Assembly: GCF_008831285.2 (NCBI RefSeq)
Contig: NC_045143.1
Coordinates: 25,131,662-25,195,661, forward strand
Origin: Nymphaea colorata
Lineage: Eukaryota; Streptophyta; Magnoliopsida; Nymphaeales; Nymphaeaceae
Direction of reading: 5' to 3'
DNA: 64,000 nucleotides
A program made the translations under genes and the position numbers. This document shows, piece by piece, positions 49,179 through 59,933 of this stretch (positions within the stretch are counted from its first letter, which is position 1; every line of letters starts with the position of its first letter). The notes beneath the pieces were generated by a model that made no database searches, was not told where the DNA came from, and saw only the letters and a program-made list of their open reading frames with translations.

Positions 49179-49297
49179 ATTATCGAACTAAACAAAACCA
49201 TTGATTTCATGATCTACCAAATTGCAAAGTACAATATCTACCACTAGAAGTCATTTTCTCTAACTAGTTGCAGATTAATCCCTCTATTGATCATTTT
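49179..49297. repeat. 119-bp inverted repeat, right arm
   Basis: Partner of 48083-48201, beginning ATTATCGAACTAAACAAAAC. No target duplications were seen just outside the arms. Confidence 0.9.
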
Positions 49298-50094
49298 TGA
49301 AGTAAAGTTATGTGAGGGGCATTTATTTCTGTATAAATTAACGCTTTTTGGTTGAAGTAAAGTTAGAAGCATTTTAACTGTGTAAATTGAAACCTTTTTG
49401 CTTCTTCTCGTTGCAGCTCAAACTGCTCAACTTCAAAAACTCTCACCAGAAAACGCTGCGTCCGCCCCTCCCTTTGGTGAGCAGTCTAGCGGTGACAGTA
49501 ACATCTCCGGTGGCAGCAGCTCTCTCCCTGGCTGTGACAGCTCTTTCCCTATGGCAGCAGCATTCTCTTCACATTGCAGCTTAAGCTACTCAATATCAGA
49601 TTATCTCACCAGAGATTCAAAAAATGCTGACATCCACCCCAGCCTTCAGTGAATTAGTTTTTTCTTGCTAGAATATTATCTTGAGAACAATCACATTTAG
49701 CTTAACATTTTTTTGTCTATGAAATTTGCTTTGTTTTCTTTGAACCCTTCACAATTTGCATTCAGTTTTGCTCCTTTTTTTTCTGATTGCTTAGTGAATG
49801 GTGGAAGTTCATAGCATTTGAACGCATCTTGTTTTATGCAAGTAGTCACATATGTAAATGTCGTAACACGGTAACAGGTTGCCAAAATTCTTTACCCGTC
49901 CAACTGGTTTGAATTTAACCTTCCCTATTACTGTTTTCTGAACTTCATTCTTTTGATTGGTCAGGCTGCAATGATCAGCCATGCAAAATACAAATGAGGT
50001 ATGAAATCAAGGTCGATAAATGTTGGATTGACTGCATGTCTTCGATAAACCCCATATTGGTTTATATTTCTGATAAGAATGTGATTCATGTAGG

Positions 50095-50451
50095 AATGAT
50101 GCTGTTGAGGATGGTATCTTCAATGACCTGTTTGTTTTTCAGCATGATCTACTAAGAGACTTGGCCATGTATTCTGCCAAGTCTAATTATTGCAAATCAT
50201 CACTGTTCTTTTGTGACGTTGATGAGGCCAATCGCCATTCAAGACTGAATATTGTAGACATGTTTCCAGAGCTCACAGAACTCGAGATTGACTATTGCAG
50301 TAATTTGGTATGTCTACCTCCTGGATTATGTGAGATTATCAAACTAAAGAGCCTCAGATTTTTTGATGTGTTTGACTGTGCAACCATCAGTAGCTTCCCT
50401 GATGAATTTGGTGACCTGACAGGTTTGAGAAAGATCAAAATGAGGTGGTGT
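50095..50451 (+). pseudogene. RPW8-class NLR (ADR1/NRG1-like) fragment, captured
   Basis: The frame reads LFVFQHDLLRDLAMYSAKS, the end of the NB-ARC region typical of RNL helpers. After about 30 residues come leucine-rich repeats: MFPELTELEIDYCSNLVCLP and PDEFGDLTGLRKIKMRWC. In complete RNL proteins many more residues separate these parts, so an internal piece is missing. RNLs are helper immune receptors acting below sensor NLRs. RPW8, P-loop and most of NB-ARC are absent. Tandem CAGTCATTGCTTGTATGT units follow. It lies inside the hAT element, just before the right subterminal repeats. Confidence 0.72.
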
Positions 50452-50689
50452 TTGCAGTCATTGCTTGTATGTTTGCAGTCATTGCTTGTATGTATAATGT
50501 ATCACGAACTTAAAATTTTCCACTGTGCCCCTCAGATTGTTCTTGTTGTGATCTCGAACTTGATATAGTCATTGCTTGTATGTATAATGTATTCCAAAAA
50601 TTGTTGACAATTTGAACATAATTAATGCCAGGTGGTTTTATATATCTTTTTGATGAAACTGTTAGCAGTAATACAATTGGTTTGATTCA

Positions 50690-50913
50690 GTAAACGAGTT
50701 AAACGAGTCGAGCTCGACTATTGGTTTAATAATCAAACGTTAAACGAGTTAAACGAGCCGAGCTCGAGCTCGAGTATGTATAGTCGAGTCGAGCTCGAGC
50801 TCGTGTTAGGAACTCTACTCGAGTTCGAGTTCGAGTTCGAGCTCGAGCATTTCGAGCCGAGTCGAGTTCGAGCTGGGCGAGCTCGAGCTCGACTCGGCTC
50901 GTGTGCAGCCCTA
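50690..50913. repeat. Right subterminal CGAGTC/GAGCTC repeats of the Pack-hAT
   Basis: Dense AACGAGTTAAACGAGTCGAG, GAGCTCGAGCTCG and TTCGAGTTCGAG motifs lead into the terminal GGCTCGTGTGCAGCCCTA. Confidence 0.8.
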
Positions 50914-50921
50914 GTAAGGAA

Positions 50922-51369
50922 CCTATGATTAGTTAAATCATGTTATACCTCACCAAAGTGACTACGCATGATTTAAATGCACATTAGTGTTTCATGTTGT
51001 ATTTATTCTCATTTGAAGTAACATAATTACCCAAAGGTAATGTGTTATGTTCAAGAGAATAAGTAGAGTAAAATAGGAAAATAGATCCTTACATAGTTCT
51101 GTCATTTTACACCCAAAGGTGTTATGCTTAACTATAGTTTGGATTTACATTTCCTAGTTTTACTAGATAAAGTTAAGACGGAATACATGTGCGTATTAGG
51201 TATATTACCAAAGTAGTATCCTAATGACCCCGGGTATTTGTCTTGGAAATAGTAGACATAAAGAGCATTTATTTGGTTTACTGTTCTATATGGTTTGTCT
51301 CATATACTGTTTTATATGGTTTGTCTCATATAATGCATGTCAACTTATAGATGTCTTTTGTCGTCTGCA
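50922..51369 (+). other. Rest of the copia leader before gag
   Basis: A+T-rich sequence resuming after the hAT target duplication. A tandem of CTGTT(C/T)TATATGGTTTGTCTCATATA occurs near 51280-51330. CTGCAG just before the gag start could be a splice acceptor. Confidence 0.45.
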
Positions 51370-52783
51370 GTGCCTGGATCTATTTATTTTAATGGTTCAA
51401 ATTCTATCCCTTTACTTGATTCAAATTATGCTGAATGGAAAGAAAATGTTGTGTTTACATTGGGGTATATGGATCTAGATATGGCTTTGAGGCGACCTGA
51501 GCCACCACCTCTTACACCAGAAAGTACACATAATGAAATAGTGTATTTTGACAAGTGGAAGCGTTCTAACCGACTAAGCTTGCTGCTTTTGCAATCAAGG
51601 GTCGCTAAGAACATACGTGGTGCTATCCCACCTTATAGATCGGTGAGAGAGTTCTTGGATGCAGTTGAGGCTCAGCTTGTCAGTTCTCATAAAGCCAGAG
51701 CTAGTACCCTAATGTCAAAGTTAATATATATGAAATATCAAGGAGGGGGTAACATTCGCCAGCATATGTTAGAAATGAGGAACATTGCTTCTCAATTGAA
51801 TGACATGAAGTTGACTATTTCTGAATCATTCTTGGTATTCTTTACTTTGACCTCTTTACCAGCTGAATACACTCCTTTTTAAGATCAGTTACAACACACA
51901 TAATACTGAATGGACATTCAATGAATTGATGTCTAAGTATGTTGAAGAGAAGGAAAGAATGAAGGGTGAGAAGTTGCAAAGTGCACATATGGTTTCTCAT
52001 TCTGGGGCTGGTAAAGTTAGCATAAAGAAAAGTTTAATGAAAAGGAGTGCCAAGAAGAAGTCAACAGGACAAACTGCTTCTCAAACTGCGCAGACTAACT
52101 TAGCCCCTATAAAGTGTTTCTTTTGCAAGAAAAAGGGGCGTAAGAAGTCAGACTGCATCAAGTACAAGAATTGGTTAGAGAAGAAAGGTAACATGTCATT
52201 TGTTTCACTTGAAAGTAATATGTTACATGTTCCTATTAATAGCTGGTGGATTGACTCTGGTGCTACTGTGCATATTGCCAATAATTTACAGGACTTTCTG
52301 AGCAAAAGAGAACCAACACTACATGAGAGGAGCATTTTCTCAGGAAACAAAATGCGCTCACATGTGAAAGCTGTAGGAGAATGCTAGATTAGGCTTGATA
52401 CTGGCTTTGTTTTGGATCTTCATGATGTTTTCTTTGTTCCATCATATAGTAGAAACTTAATTTCTGTATCAAGACTGGACAAATTTGATTTTTATTTAAA
52501 GTTTGAAAATTCAAAAATGTTGATTTATAAAGATCTTGTTGAAATTGGTTCTGCTATATTTTCTGATGGTTTATACAAGTTGAATGTGAAGATCCAATCT
52601 CCTGAATCGTTGGTTTCTAGTCATACTATAATTGGCAATAAGCGTAGTACCATAAAGGATGATTCATATATGCTATGGCACCGCCGTTTGGGTCATATCT
52701 CTGAAAAGAGAATAAGGAGACTCATAAATGAAGGGATCTTACGATCTCTTGATTTTACAGATAACGACATATGTGTAGATTAG
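51370..52783 (+). pseudogene. Copia Gag and protease
   Basis: Gag begins around 51370 with GSIYFNGSNSIPLLDSNYAE and continues through the usual capsid region to a TAA at 51880, where a frameshift occurs. The frame from 51926 carries the zinc knuckle (CFFCKKKGRKKSDCIKYKNW, with arginine in place of the usual glycine and serine in place of the usual histidine-side residue). The protease motif SWWIDSGATVHIANN follows, then a TAG at 52385, then the GAG-pre-integrase LWHRRLGHISEKRIRRL and a TAG at 52781. Confidence 0.88.
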
Positions 52784-53656
52784 ATAAAGGCAAAGCAAAC
52801 TAACATATATAAAGAAGGTGTCGAGCGATGTACTGAAAAGTTAGGAATTGTTCACACAGATGTTTGTGGACTTTTTCCTCCTTGTTACACAGGCGAAAAG
52901 TATTTTGTCACCTTTATAGATAACTATTCTCGGTATTCGTATCTCTACTTAATCTTTGAAAAATCCGATGTGTGTCAAGTTTTCAAAGACTATACGAAAG
53001 AAGTAGAGAAACAAACCGGTGATGTTATCAAGATAGTCAGATCAGATAGAGGTGGTGAATATTATGGTAGGTTCACTGAGATAGGACAAAGGGAGGGACC
53101 ATTAGCGCGATTTCTAAAGGAAGAAGGCATTGTGCCTCAGTACACTATGTCAGGCAGCGCCTACCAAAATGGTGTTGCTGAAAGAAGAAATCGTACGCTT
53201 AAAGAAATTGTTCGAGCTATGTTAAATTACTCTACTCTCCCTCTAACCTTGTGGGGTGAAGCTCTCAGGACAGCAGTGCATATACAGAATAGGGTTCCTA
53301 CTAAGGTTGTTCCCACAACTCCTTACGAGTTATGGACATGTAGAAAACCTTCTCTTTCTTATATGCACATATGGGGATGTCCTGCTGAAGCTAAATTGTA
53401 TAACCCCTACATAAAAGCCTTTGATCCTAGAACAACCAGTGGTTTCTTTATTGGTTATCCAGAAAGATCGAAAGGCTATAGGTTTTATTATCCATCTCAT
53501 ACACCACATATTGTGGAAACAGATAAGGCTAAGTTCCTGGAAGATGGCTCATTTGGGTTAGATGCATTACAAAACCTCAATTTTGAGGAAATACAGGATA
53601 CTGAAAGTAGACCTGATAAAGAGAATATAAATGTGTATGATTATGTTGTCTCTTAG
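52784..53656 (+). pseudogene. Copia integrase
   Basis: In the same frame as protease but after a stop: a core with [45 protein letters not shown] and [18 protein letters not shown], which hold the conserved acidic residues. The C-terminal [17 protein letters not shown] follows. It ends at a TAG (53654). The enzyme would join cDNA to host DNA; here it is interrupted by stops on both sides. Confidence 0.88.
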
Positions 53657-53662
53657 GATGAC

Positions 53663-55439
53663 ATGAATGCAAATCATACAGGCAATGCATCAGATCTAGA
53701 TGAATTAAGTGTAGATCATACTGATGAATACGAACAGGATGTGGACATACAAATTGAAAATGATCAATTACATGTTCGTAGATCTACAAGGGTCAGGAGA
53801 TCTGTCATATCATCAAACTATGTGGTATACTTACAAGAGCCTAGTGATTTCATAGATGTTGATGATGATCCTTCCAAATTCATTGAAGCCGTTGAAAGCA
53901 AACAATATAGGCACTGGATTAATGCCATGAAAGAAGAGCTTGACTCTATGGCTAAAAACCAGACATGGAGCCTTGTGTCGTTGCCTGAAGGAGTAAGACC
54001 CGTAGGGTGTAAATGGGTCTATAAGACCAAGAGGGACTCTAAAGGCAACATAGAGAGATACAAGACAAGATTGGTTGCTAAAGGATTCACACAAATGGAG
54101 GGCATTGACTATAATGAGACATATTCACCTGTCTCTGCTAAATAGTCAATGAGGATTGTCCTTGCACTTGTAGCTCATTTTGACTTAGAGCTACATCAGA
54201 TGGATGTGAAAACGGCTTTCTTGAATGGTGATTTGGATGAAGAGGTATATATGGATCAACCTCAAAGGGTTTTCTGAGAGTGGTAAAGATCATTTGGTTT
54301 GCAAGCTTAATAAAGCGATTTATAGACTTAAACATGCCTCACGTCAATGGTACATTAAGTTTTCCGAAGTCATTACGACTTTTGGGTTTATAGAAAACAT
54401 CATTGATCGATGTGTGTATCTTAAGACATGTGGGAGTAAGTTCATAATTTTGACTTTATATGTGGATGACATTTTACTTGCTTCAAATGATCTTCAATTA
54501 CTAACAGAAACCAAACTTTTTCTCGCATCTCATTTTGAGATGAAGGACATGGGTGAGGCTTCATTTGTTCTTGGCATTGAGATTCGTTGAGACAGATCTA
54601 AATGTGTTTTAAGTTTCTCCCAATCAACATACATCAATAAAGTTCTTAAAAGATATGGGATGGAGAATTGTTCTCATATTTCGGCACTCATAGCTAAAGG
54701 GGACAAATTGAGCCTAAATGATTGTCCAAATGACGAATTTGAAAAGGCACAAATGATCAACATTCCATATGCATCTACGGTTGGCAGCTTGCAGTATGCG
54801 CAGTTTTTTACTAGGCCTAACATTTCCTTTGCTGTTGGCATGCTTGGTAGATTTCAGTCTAATCCAGGCATGGCACATTGGAAGGACATAAAGAGAGTCA
54901 TGCGGTACTTGCAAGGGACAAAAGATTACATGTTGACATATCGCAAGGTGGACCATTTAGAAGTAATTGGCTATTCTGATGCCGATCTTGAAGGATGTAC
55001 CGATAGTAGAAAGTCTACTACTGGTTTTGTTTTCCTTCTATCAGGAGGTGCCATCTCATGGGGGAGCAAAAAGCATACTGTGACTGCTGCTCACACCATG
55101 GAAGCAGAATTCATTGTATTATATGAGACTACATCACAGGCAATTTGGATAAAGAACTTCATTTCACAGCTCAAGATAGTGGAATCCGTTGATAGACCAC
55201 TTAAGGTTCACTGTGATAATGAAGCTGCAGTGTCTTTTTCCAACAACAACAAAAGTACTACTTCTTGTAAGCATATGAAACTTAAGTATTTTGTTGTTAA
55301 GGAAAGGACAGAGAATCAACTAGTGTGTATTCAACACATTGGAACTACAAATATGGTTGCAGATCCTCTTACTAAAGCGCTAGCATCTGGTATGTTCTTT
55401 GAACATGTTAAGAGGATGGGTTTGTGTAGTTCAATGTAA
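53663..55439 (+). pseudogene. Copia reverse transcriptase / RNase H
   Basis: Motifs in order: KWVYKTKRDSKGNIERYK, then a TAG at 54143; MDVKTAFLNGDLDEEVYM, then a frameshift near 54260; the active-site LYVDDILLASND (near 54460); a TGA at 54588; GYSDADLEGCTDSRKSTTGF and VHCDNEAAVSF of RNase H; and the copia ending CIQHIGTTNMVADPLTKAL, with the stop at 55437-55439. The polypurine tract and 3' LTR follow within 200 bases. Confidence 0.9.
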
Positions 55440-55639
55440 ACACACTATTATGCAAATATTTATGAATGTGATCACATACAGTTTGTTGATTCTCATTAAG
55501 TTTGTTGTCTATTTATTTTGTATTCTCATTTGTTTGTTGAGAAGTTTTGTAAGACAACAAGGTGAGACCTTGGAATGGATTTTAAGGCTAATCCATTCAT
55601 TTTGTTTACCCTTGATATCGACTTGAACTAGTGGAAGAT

Positions 55640-55706
55640 TGTTGGGATTTCTCCATCTGGATAGTCCTGCGTCGATACGGTCTAGATTTCTAGCAAAGCT
55701 CCAACA
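55640..55706 (+). repeat. 3' LTR of the nested copia element, internally deleted
   Basis: The first 41 bases and last 26 bases match the two ends of the 344-base 5' LTR. The middle, including the TATA-like element, is absent. Confidence 0.8.
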
Positions 55707-55860
55707 TTTTTAGCACATGACTTGAACTATGCATAAAATGATGTAGCGAAATAATAACACAAATGGTACCAAACAATTTGTTAGATTAAATGCATTGTTG
55801 TGCATTAACAGTTCATGACACCTTTTTTCTTGTTCTCATAAACTACCAAATATTTCGATA

Positions 55861-56165
55861 GGTTCAAATGTTTGCGTAATATGTTTAACTATGAGATTGT
55901 TGAGACCAACTTTTGAACATGCAATAACAATATGACACTATGAAACATGGTTTTTTCGTATAAACATTCGATTTTTTGGACAAAACATGACAACATAAAG
56001 AGGCCGATAACAATTTTACATGTTCAAATGTTTGTTTAATATATCCAACTATGAGGCTGCTGATACGAACTTTTGAACATGAAAGAACAATACAACACTA
56101 TAAAGCATGGTTTTTGAGCATAAGCATATGGTCTTTGAACAAACATGATGACATAAAGAGGTCCT
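55861..56165. repeat. 160-bp imperfect tandem duplication
   Basis: Two adjacent units both run from GTTCAAATGTTTG through TTTTGAACATG to GACATAAAGAGG (ACAACATAAAGAGG in the first), with many substitutions. Confidence 0.8.
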
Positions 56166-57213
56166 TGCTTGATTGTGACTCCCGTCAATTTTGTTTGCCA
56201 GTTTATTTATTCAGCATTACTTCCAACTATAATTTTTTTTTCTCTCTTTCTTTGTGGCTTCTTTTGTTGTGTCCAATGATTTGATGAATTGGCCTCTGTC
56301 TTTTTCTTTAGACTCTATCATCTTATTCACTAATACATGTCAACTTTCTGATGCAATCAATTTGTCTATTTGGAGAATCCAATAAAATTGAAACGATGTA
56401 GAGAGATTAACATGGCCCCCGCTCAGTGGCGAGACAGAAAAATTTTCTGAAAAGTCACTATTTCACAAACTTTTATATCTGAATGAGCATTTACATATAT
56501 AACAAAAGTAAATATTACAAGACCTTAAGAGGTCGTTTGATGGTTGTACCATAGGACAGAACAGACAGGACGTCCTGTCTAACACACTGCTGTTCTGTCC
56601 ATCCTGTCAATGTTGTTCTCTGTCCATCGTTTGACAATTTTAAGAACGAACATCATGTCCCTTATATCCAGCGTTTGTTTTATCTCTACCTGTACTGTCT
56701 GTCTTGTTCGTCCTGTTCAATGTTTGTTTCTCGGAGTCTCTTGTTCCATTATAACAATACTCAAAAAAAGTGTTTGAATAGCCATGAAGCAATAGTTATA
56801 TCTCTCTCTTTCTCTCTCTTCTTCTCTCTCTCTCTCTATATATATATATATAGAGAGAGAGACAAAGAGATCATCAATTGCAAAAGACTGTTGATCTATC
56901 AGAGCTTGCCATGATAGTTCGTTCAAAGAAAGTTCACTTGACCAGTTTCCCAATTCTATGCTTAAAATATAGAACTTAATACAATGATCTACTGAGACTT
57001 GAACCAAGTCATGCCCTTTTTACAAGATGCCCTTTTTACAAGAATCCACAATATAAAGCACAGTACAAAAGCACACATTAAACAATTTTTGTTGGTTTAT
57101 CACCAAATTTTCACTAAGATTCCATATGGACATACATTCAAAAGAAAAAATAAAGAACATAGTATTTGATAGTTTTTCTTTCAATATCTATCAACTTTTA
57201 CCCTTCAATGATG

Positions 57214-57366
57214 CTATGGCAACCGAGAATACTTTGCAGCAGCCATGGAGTCATGAACCTTCTTGCAGAAAACTGCTGCCTTGAGCTTCTTCCAAATGTT
57301 TGCCTTCACTTTTCCGCTCTTTGGTGGAAAGAACTGCAGGGGAGCTTCTAAACCTCTGTTTACATT
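57214..57366 (-). other. Exon-like open frame in the Harbinger-like element, unidentified
   Basis: Immediately after a GATTTCAG acceptor, a 50-codon frame ends in TAG. It is basic and contains EAPLQFFPPKSGKVKANIWK and CKKVHDSMAAAKYSRLP. It looks like a real terminal coding exon, in the same orientation as the MET1 exons about 700 bases away, but I do not recognise the family. Joined directly to the second MET1 exon its frame would not match: a stop appears after two codons. It therefore probably came from another gene or lost an intervening exon. Confidence 0.4.
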
Positions 57367-58044
57367 CTGAAATCTGTCCATGGTAATGTGGTACCATGTT
57401 GTGTGATGGAAATCTAAGATGTGTTAGTAGAACCTAATACATGAGTAACGGTATGTACAAACTTTGAAACTGGTAATTTATACGCTTGAAACTAAAATTA
57501 TGAATTTTCCTTATGCTCATGAACTAACGCTATCATGTCACTGGAAAGAATACTATCCAAAATGTTGTGGAGATGTTAGAAAGCAAAAAATAGCATTTCA
57601 TAAGAAAGAAAACTAGAATATAGGTTCTTGCTAAATGATTTTAAACACTTTCAGTAAAAAAGAAATGCCATATGCTCTTCCATGATCAGGTTCACAAAAT
57701 TGGCAAGACATTAATTGATCAGGACTCAGGAGACAATACAAGACGGATAGAGATTCATTAACCCAACTAAATGTTATTCAGATCAAGATCCCAACAGGAG
57801 GTGTATTGGCATGAAGCCATGCTTCCAGTTTCATCATATTTTATTTATGTAGCTATATCGAAGAACATAGACAAATCCATCTAAGGACCTGGAAAAAATC
57901 CATATATCCATTTCAATTAATGGTACGTAATATTTACCAAAAAGAAATAGAGGACACGTGACATGCATGACCTTCCTCTTCCCACCACCCTACTAGAAAG
58001 AAAGAAAGCAAGAAGTAAACAAAAGCACAGAAGAGCTAAATCAC

Positions 58045-58359
58045 CTCAAAATCACATTGCAGTCTTCATTAAACACTTGTGCTTCTTTGTGGTTAAGTTT
58101 GAATGCTTCAGCAGCAGCAGCGTCATGTTCAATAGCCCATTTAGTCATTGAAACCCCTGATTCACAACAGAAAAAATTATTATTCCAGTCACCAAAGACA
58201 CCTGAATAATGTCACAGGTTTCTTCCTTAAAGAATTACCTGACTGCTGCAACCCCTCAGACAAACCACCACATCCAGCAAAAATATCAAGTGTAGCCAAC
58301 ACTTCTGAAGATATTTTATTGTAAACAGAGTCCCATAGATGAAACATTTTATCAAACAT
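58045..58359 (-). pseudogene. MET1: MET1-class DNA (cytosine-5) methyltransferase exons, captured
   Basis: Exon A (ending 58239) encodes LATLDIFAGCGGLSEGLQQS, which is motif I, the AdoMet-binding loop of plant MET1/DNMT1 enzymes. A GT-AG intron (58238-58157) follows, then exon B (58156-58045) encoding GVSMTKWAIEHDAAAAEAF and KLNHKEAQVFNEDCNVIL up to a GTGATT donor. Phase is kept across the junction and no stop intervenes. An in-frame ATG at 58359 precedes exon A by 20 codons of unrelated sequence. MET1 maintains CG methylation behind the replication fork. The PCQ catalytic loop, target-recognition region and N-terminal RFTS/BAH domains are absent, so no methyltransferase activity is possible. 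Confidence 0.85.
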
Positions 58360-59272
58360 GTGGAGTGCAAGTCTTGATACATAACTTCAAAAGAGATACA
58401 AATGTGTTGTTCCTACTAAAATACAATTCGGTGAGGGAAGTAGACAATGAGTGATAGAGAAAGGGTGAGAAAGAAAGATAGAGTGAATGAGAGAAATCTA
58501 TGCCCTACCTGTAGAAGGGCTGCAATGAGGCGGCGTTCCATGAATATAGGGATGAAGCTGGCCATCAAAGGGTTGAAATGTGTCATTTGACGGATATGAA
58601 GCTGGCTACGAAAAGGCTGTAGAAGGCCTGCAAATGAAGCATCTTATGGGATTTAGGGCAGAAGCTGGAGGGAAAGAGAATGAGAGAGAGAACTCTATGG
58701 CTTTCTCATGAAGCTCCAAATCATGGTCATCGGTTAGAGTAGGAGACGAGAGCCTTCTATTATGCCCTAAACCCCTCGTTCAGAAGATGAAGATTGGGAG
58801 AAGAATGAACATAGATGGTGAAGAACAGTCATACTTGCTAAACTACGGTAAGCAGCAAGAGATGGGCGAGAAATCCAGGTATTGAGAGAGGGAGAAAGAG
58901 TGCAAATAGCAATCAATCGCTGGATACCGTCACTGGCGCATTGTGAGGAGCAGGGAGCAGGGAGCAACGACTCACGGTGAGTGATGGGAGAGATAGACTT
59001 CATCTCCATAGCATCGGTGAGGAGCAGTGTGCAAACACTCATGGGGAGAAATGAGAGAGAGAGAGATGATTATCGAGAGAGGGAGGCGAGCGAGTGTCCT
59101 GTCAGTTCCGTGGTTAACCACGGAACGGTACAAGACAGGGGAGAAATATATACCCCTGTCCCAGTGTCCGCTCTGTCCGTTATGTTCCGTGGACAGCGTT
59201 TGATGCACATTTTAATAAATGGAACGCACGTGTCTGTTCTAGCCTGTTCCATTGCCATCAAACCACCTCTAA

Positions 59273-59925
59273 ATGTAAATAAAAAGAAAAACTGAGGCAC
59301 TAGTTGCCCACACCAGCCTATAACCTATATGTGGCTCCACAACTGCCTGCCCAAATGCAATCAAATCAACTTTTCTGCCAAGATAAGTCTATGTCCACGA
59401 AACATTATGTCAAACCATGCAATGTAATAGGGTTTGAGGGCATTTTTTGGGCAACTTCTTTGTTCATAAGCAATATGGGAATTAGATATTTTGCATCTCC
59501 ACCAAACACACGACTGCAATGAACATGCAACACCCTCTTGTCATGGAGTTTTTTCCTTGTAAATTATTTCATCAGCTGAAGTGGTGAAATGCAGACTTTC
59601 AAAAGCTAAGAGCTCATTTTTGGATTAATCAAAAGTTGAGTCTCTTAATTTTGATTCCCTTGGAGCACATGTGGTTCTCAAATGCACTTTAAATATATAA
59701 GACAATGTTAAAGTCTTGAACAAATTGGCCTCTATACATCCAACAAACGGAGTTAAGTAGGACTATTTTTTTTGGTACTTATACGAGAAGGCAGTGCACG
59801 GTCAATTTAGTAATACGCCCCACTCAACTCATAGAGCGCGGCACCAATAGGAATTAAACTGGTGATGTGAGTTGTTCATATGAACCAGTTTTACCAGCTA
59901 TGCAAATTATGTTAAAAGCTGATAG
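59273..59925. other. Non-coding DNA between two transposons
   Basis: No gene was recognised. Confidence 0.4.
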
Positions 59926-59933
59926 TTACTGAG

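Larger units (their letters stand above)
46329..50913. mobile_element. Non-autonomous hAT element carrying host gene fragments (Pack-hAT)
   Basis: Perfect 8-base target duplications GTAAGGAA flank the element (46321-46328 and 50914-50921). Termini are TAGGGGTGCACAACGAG and, inverted, TAGGGCTGCACACGAG. Dense AACGAGTCGAGCTCGAG subterminal repeats occupy about 200 bases at each end. No transposase is present. The interior holds a G+C-rich leader-like block (46600-46800), a NUP50 C-terminal fragment on the minus strand, a 119-base inverted repeat, and an RNL-type NLR fragment on the plus strand. It inserted into the leader of the copia element, so it is younger than that element. Confidence 0.93.
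44665..55706 (+). mobile_element. Ty1/copia retrotransposon interrupted by a hAT element
   Basis: A 344-base 5' LTR (44665-45008) and a 67-base 3' LTR (55640-55706) share TTGGGATTTC..., TAGTCCTGCGTCGATACGG and the exact end TCTAGATTTCTAGCAAAGCT plus CCAACA. The 3' copy has lost about 280 internal bases. A purine-rich tract (AGTGGAAGAT) precedes the 3' LTR. Gag-protease-integrase-RT-RNase H follow in copia order. Flanking 5-mers ATTTT and TTTTT match at 4 of 5 positions. The leader between the 5' LTR and gag is split by the 4.6-kb hAT insertion at 46329. Many stops and two frameshifts show it is dead. Confidence 0.85.
56529..59269. mobile_element. PIF/Harbinger-like element carrying MET1 exons (Pack-type)
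   Basis: Termini are GAGGTCGTTTGATGG and, inverted, GAGGTGGTTTGATGG, flanked by the 3-base duplication TAA (56526-56528 and 59270-59272). Just inside both ends lie related ACAGAACAGACAGG / CTGTTCTAGCCTGTTCC sequences and repeated CTGTCC motifs. The TWA-type duplication and the G-rich, GTTTG-containing terminus fit PIF/Harbinger. No transposase or Myb-like protein was found. The interior includes two MET1 exons and one unidentified exon-like frame on the minus strand. Confidence 0.78.
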
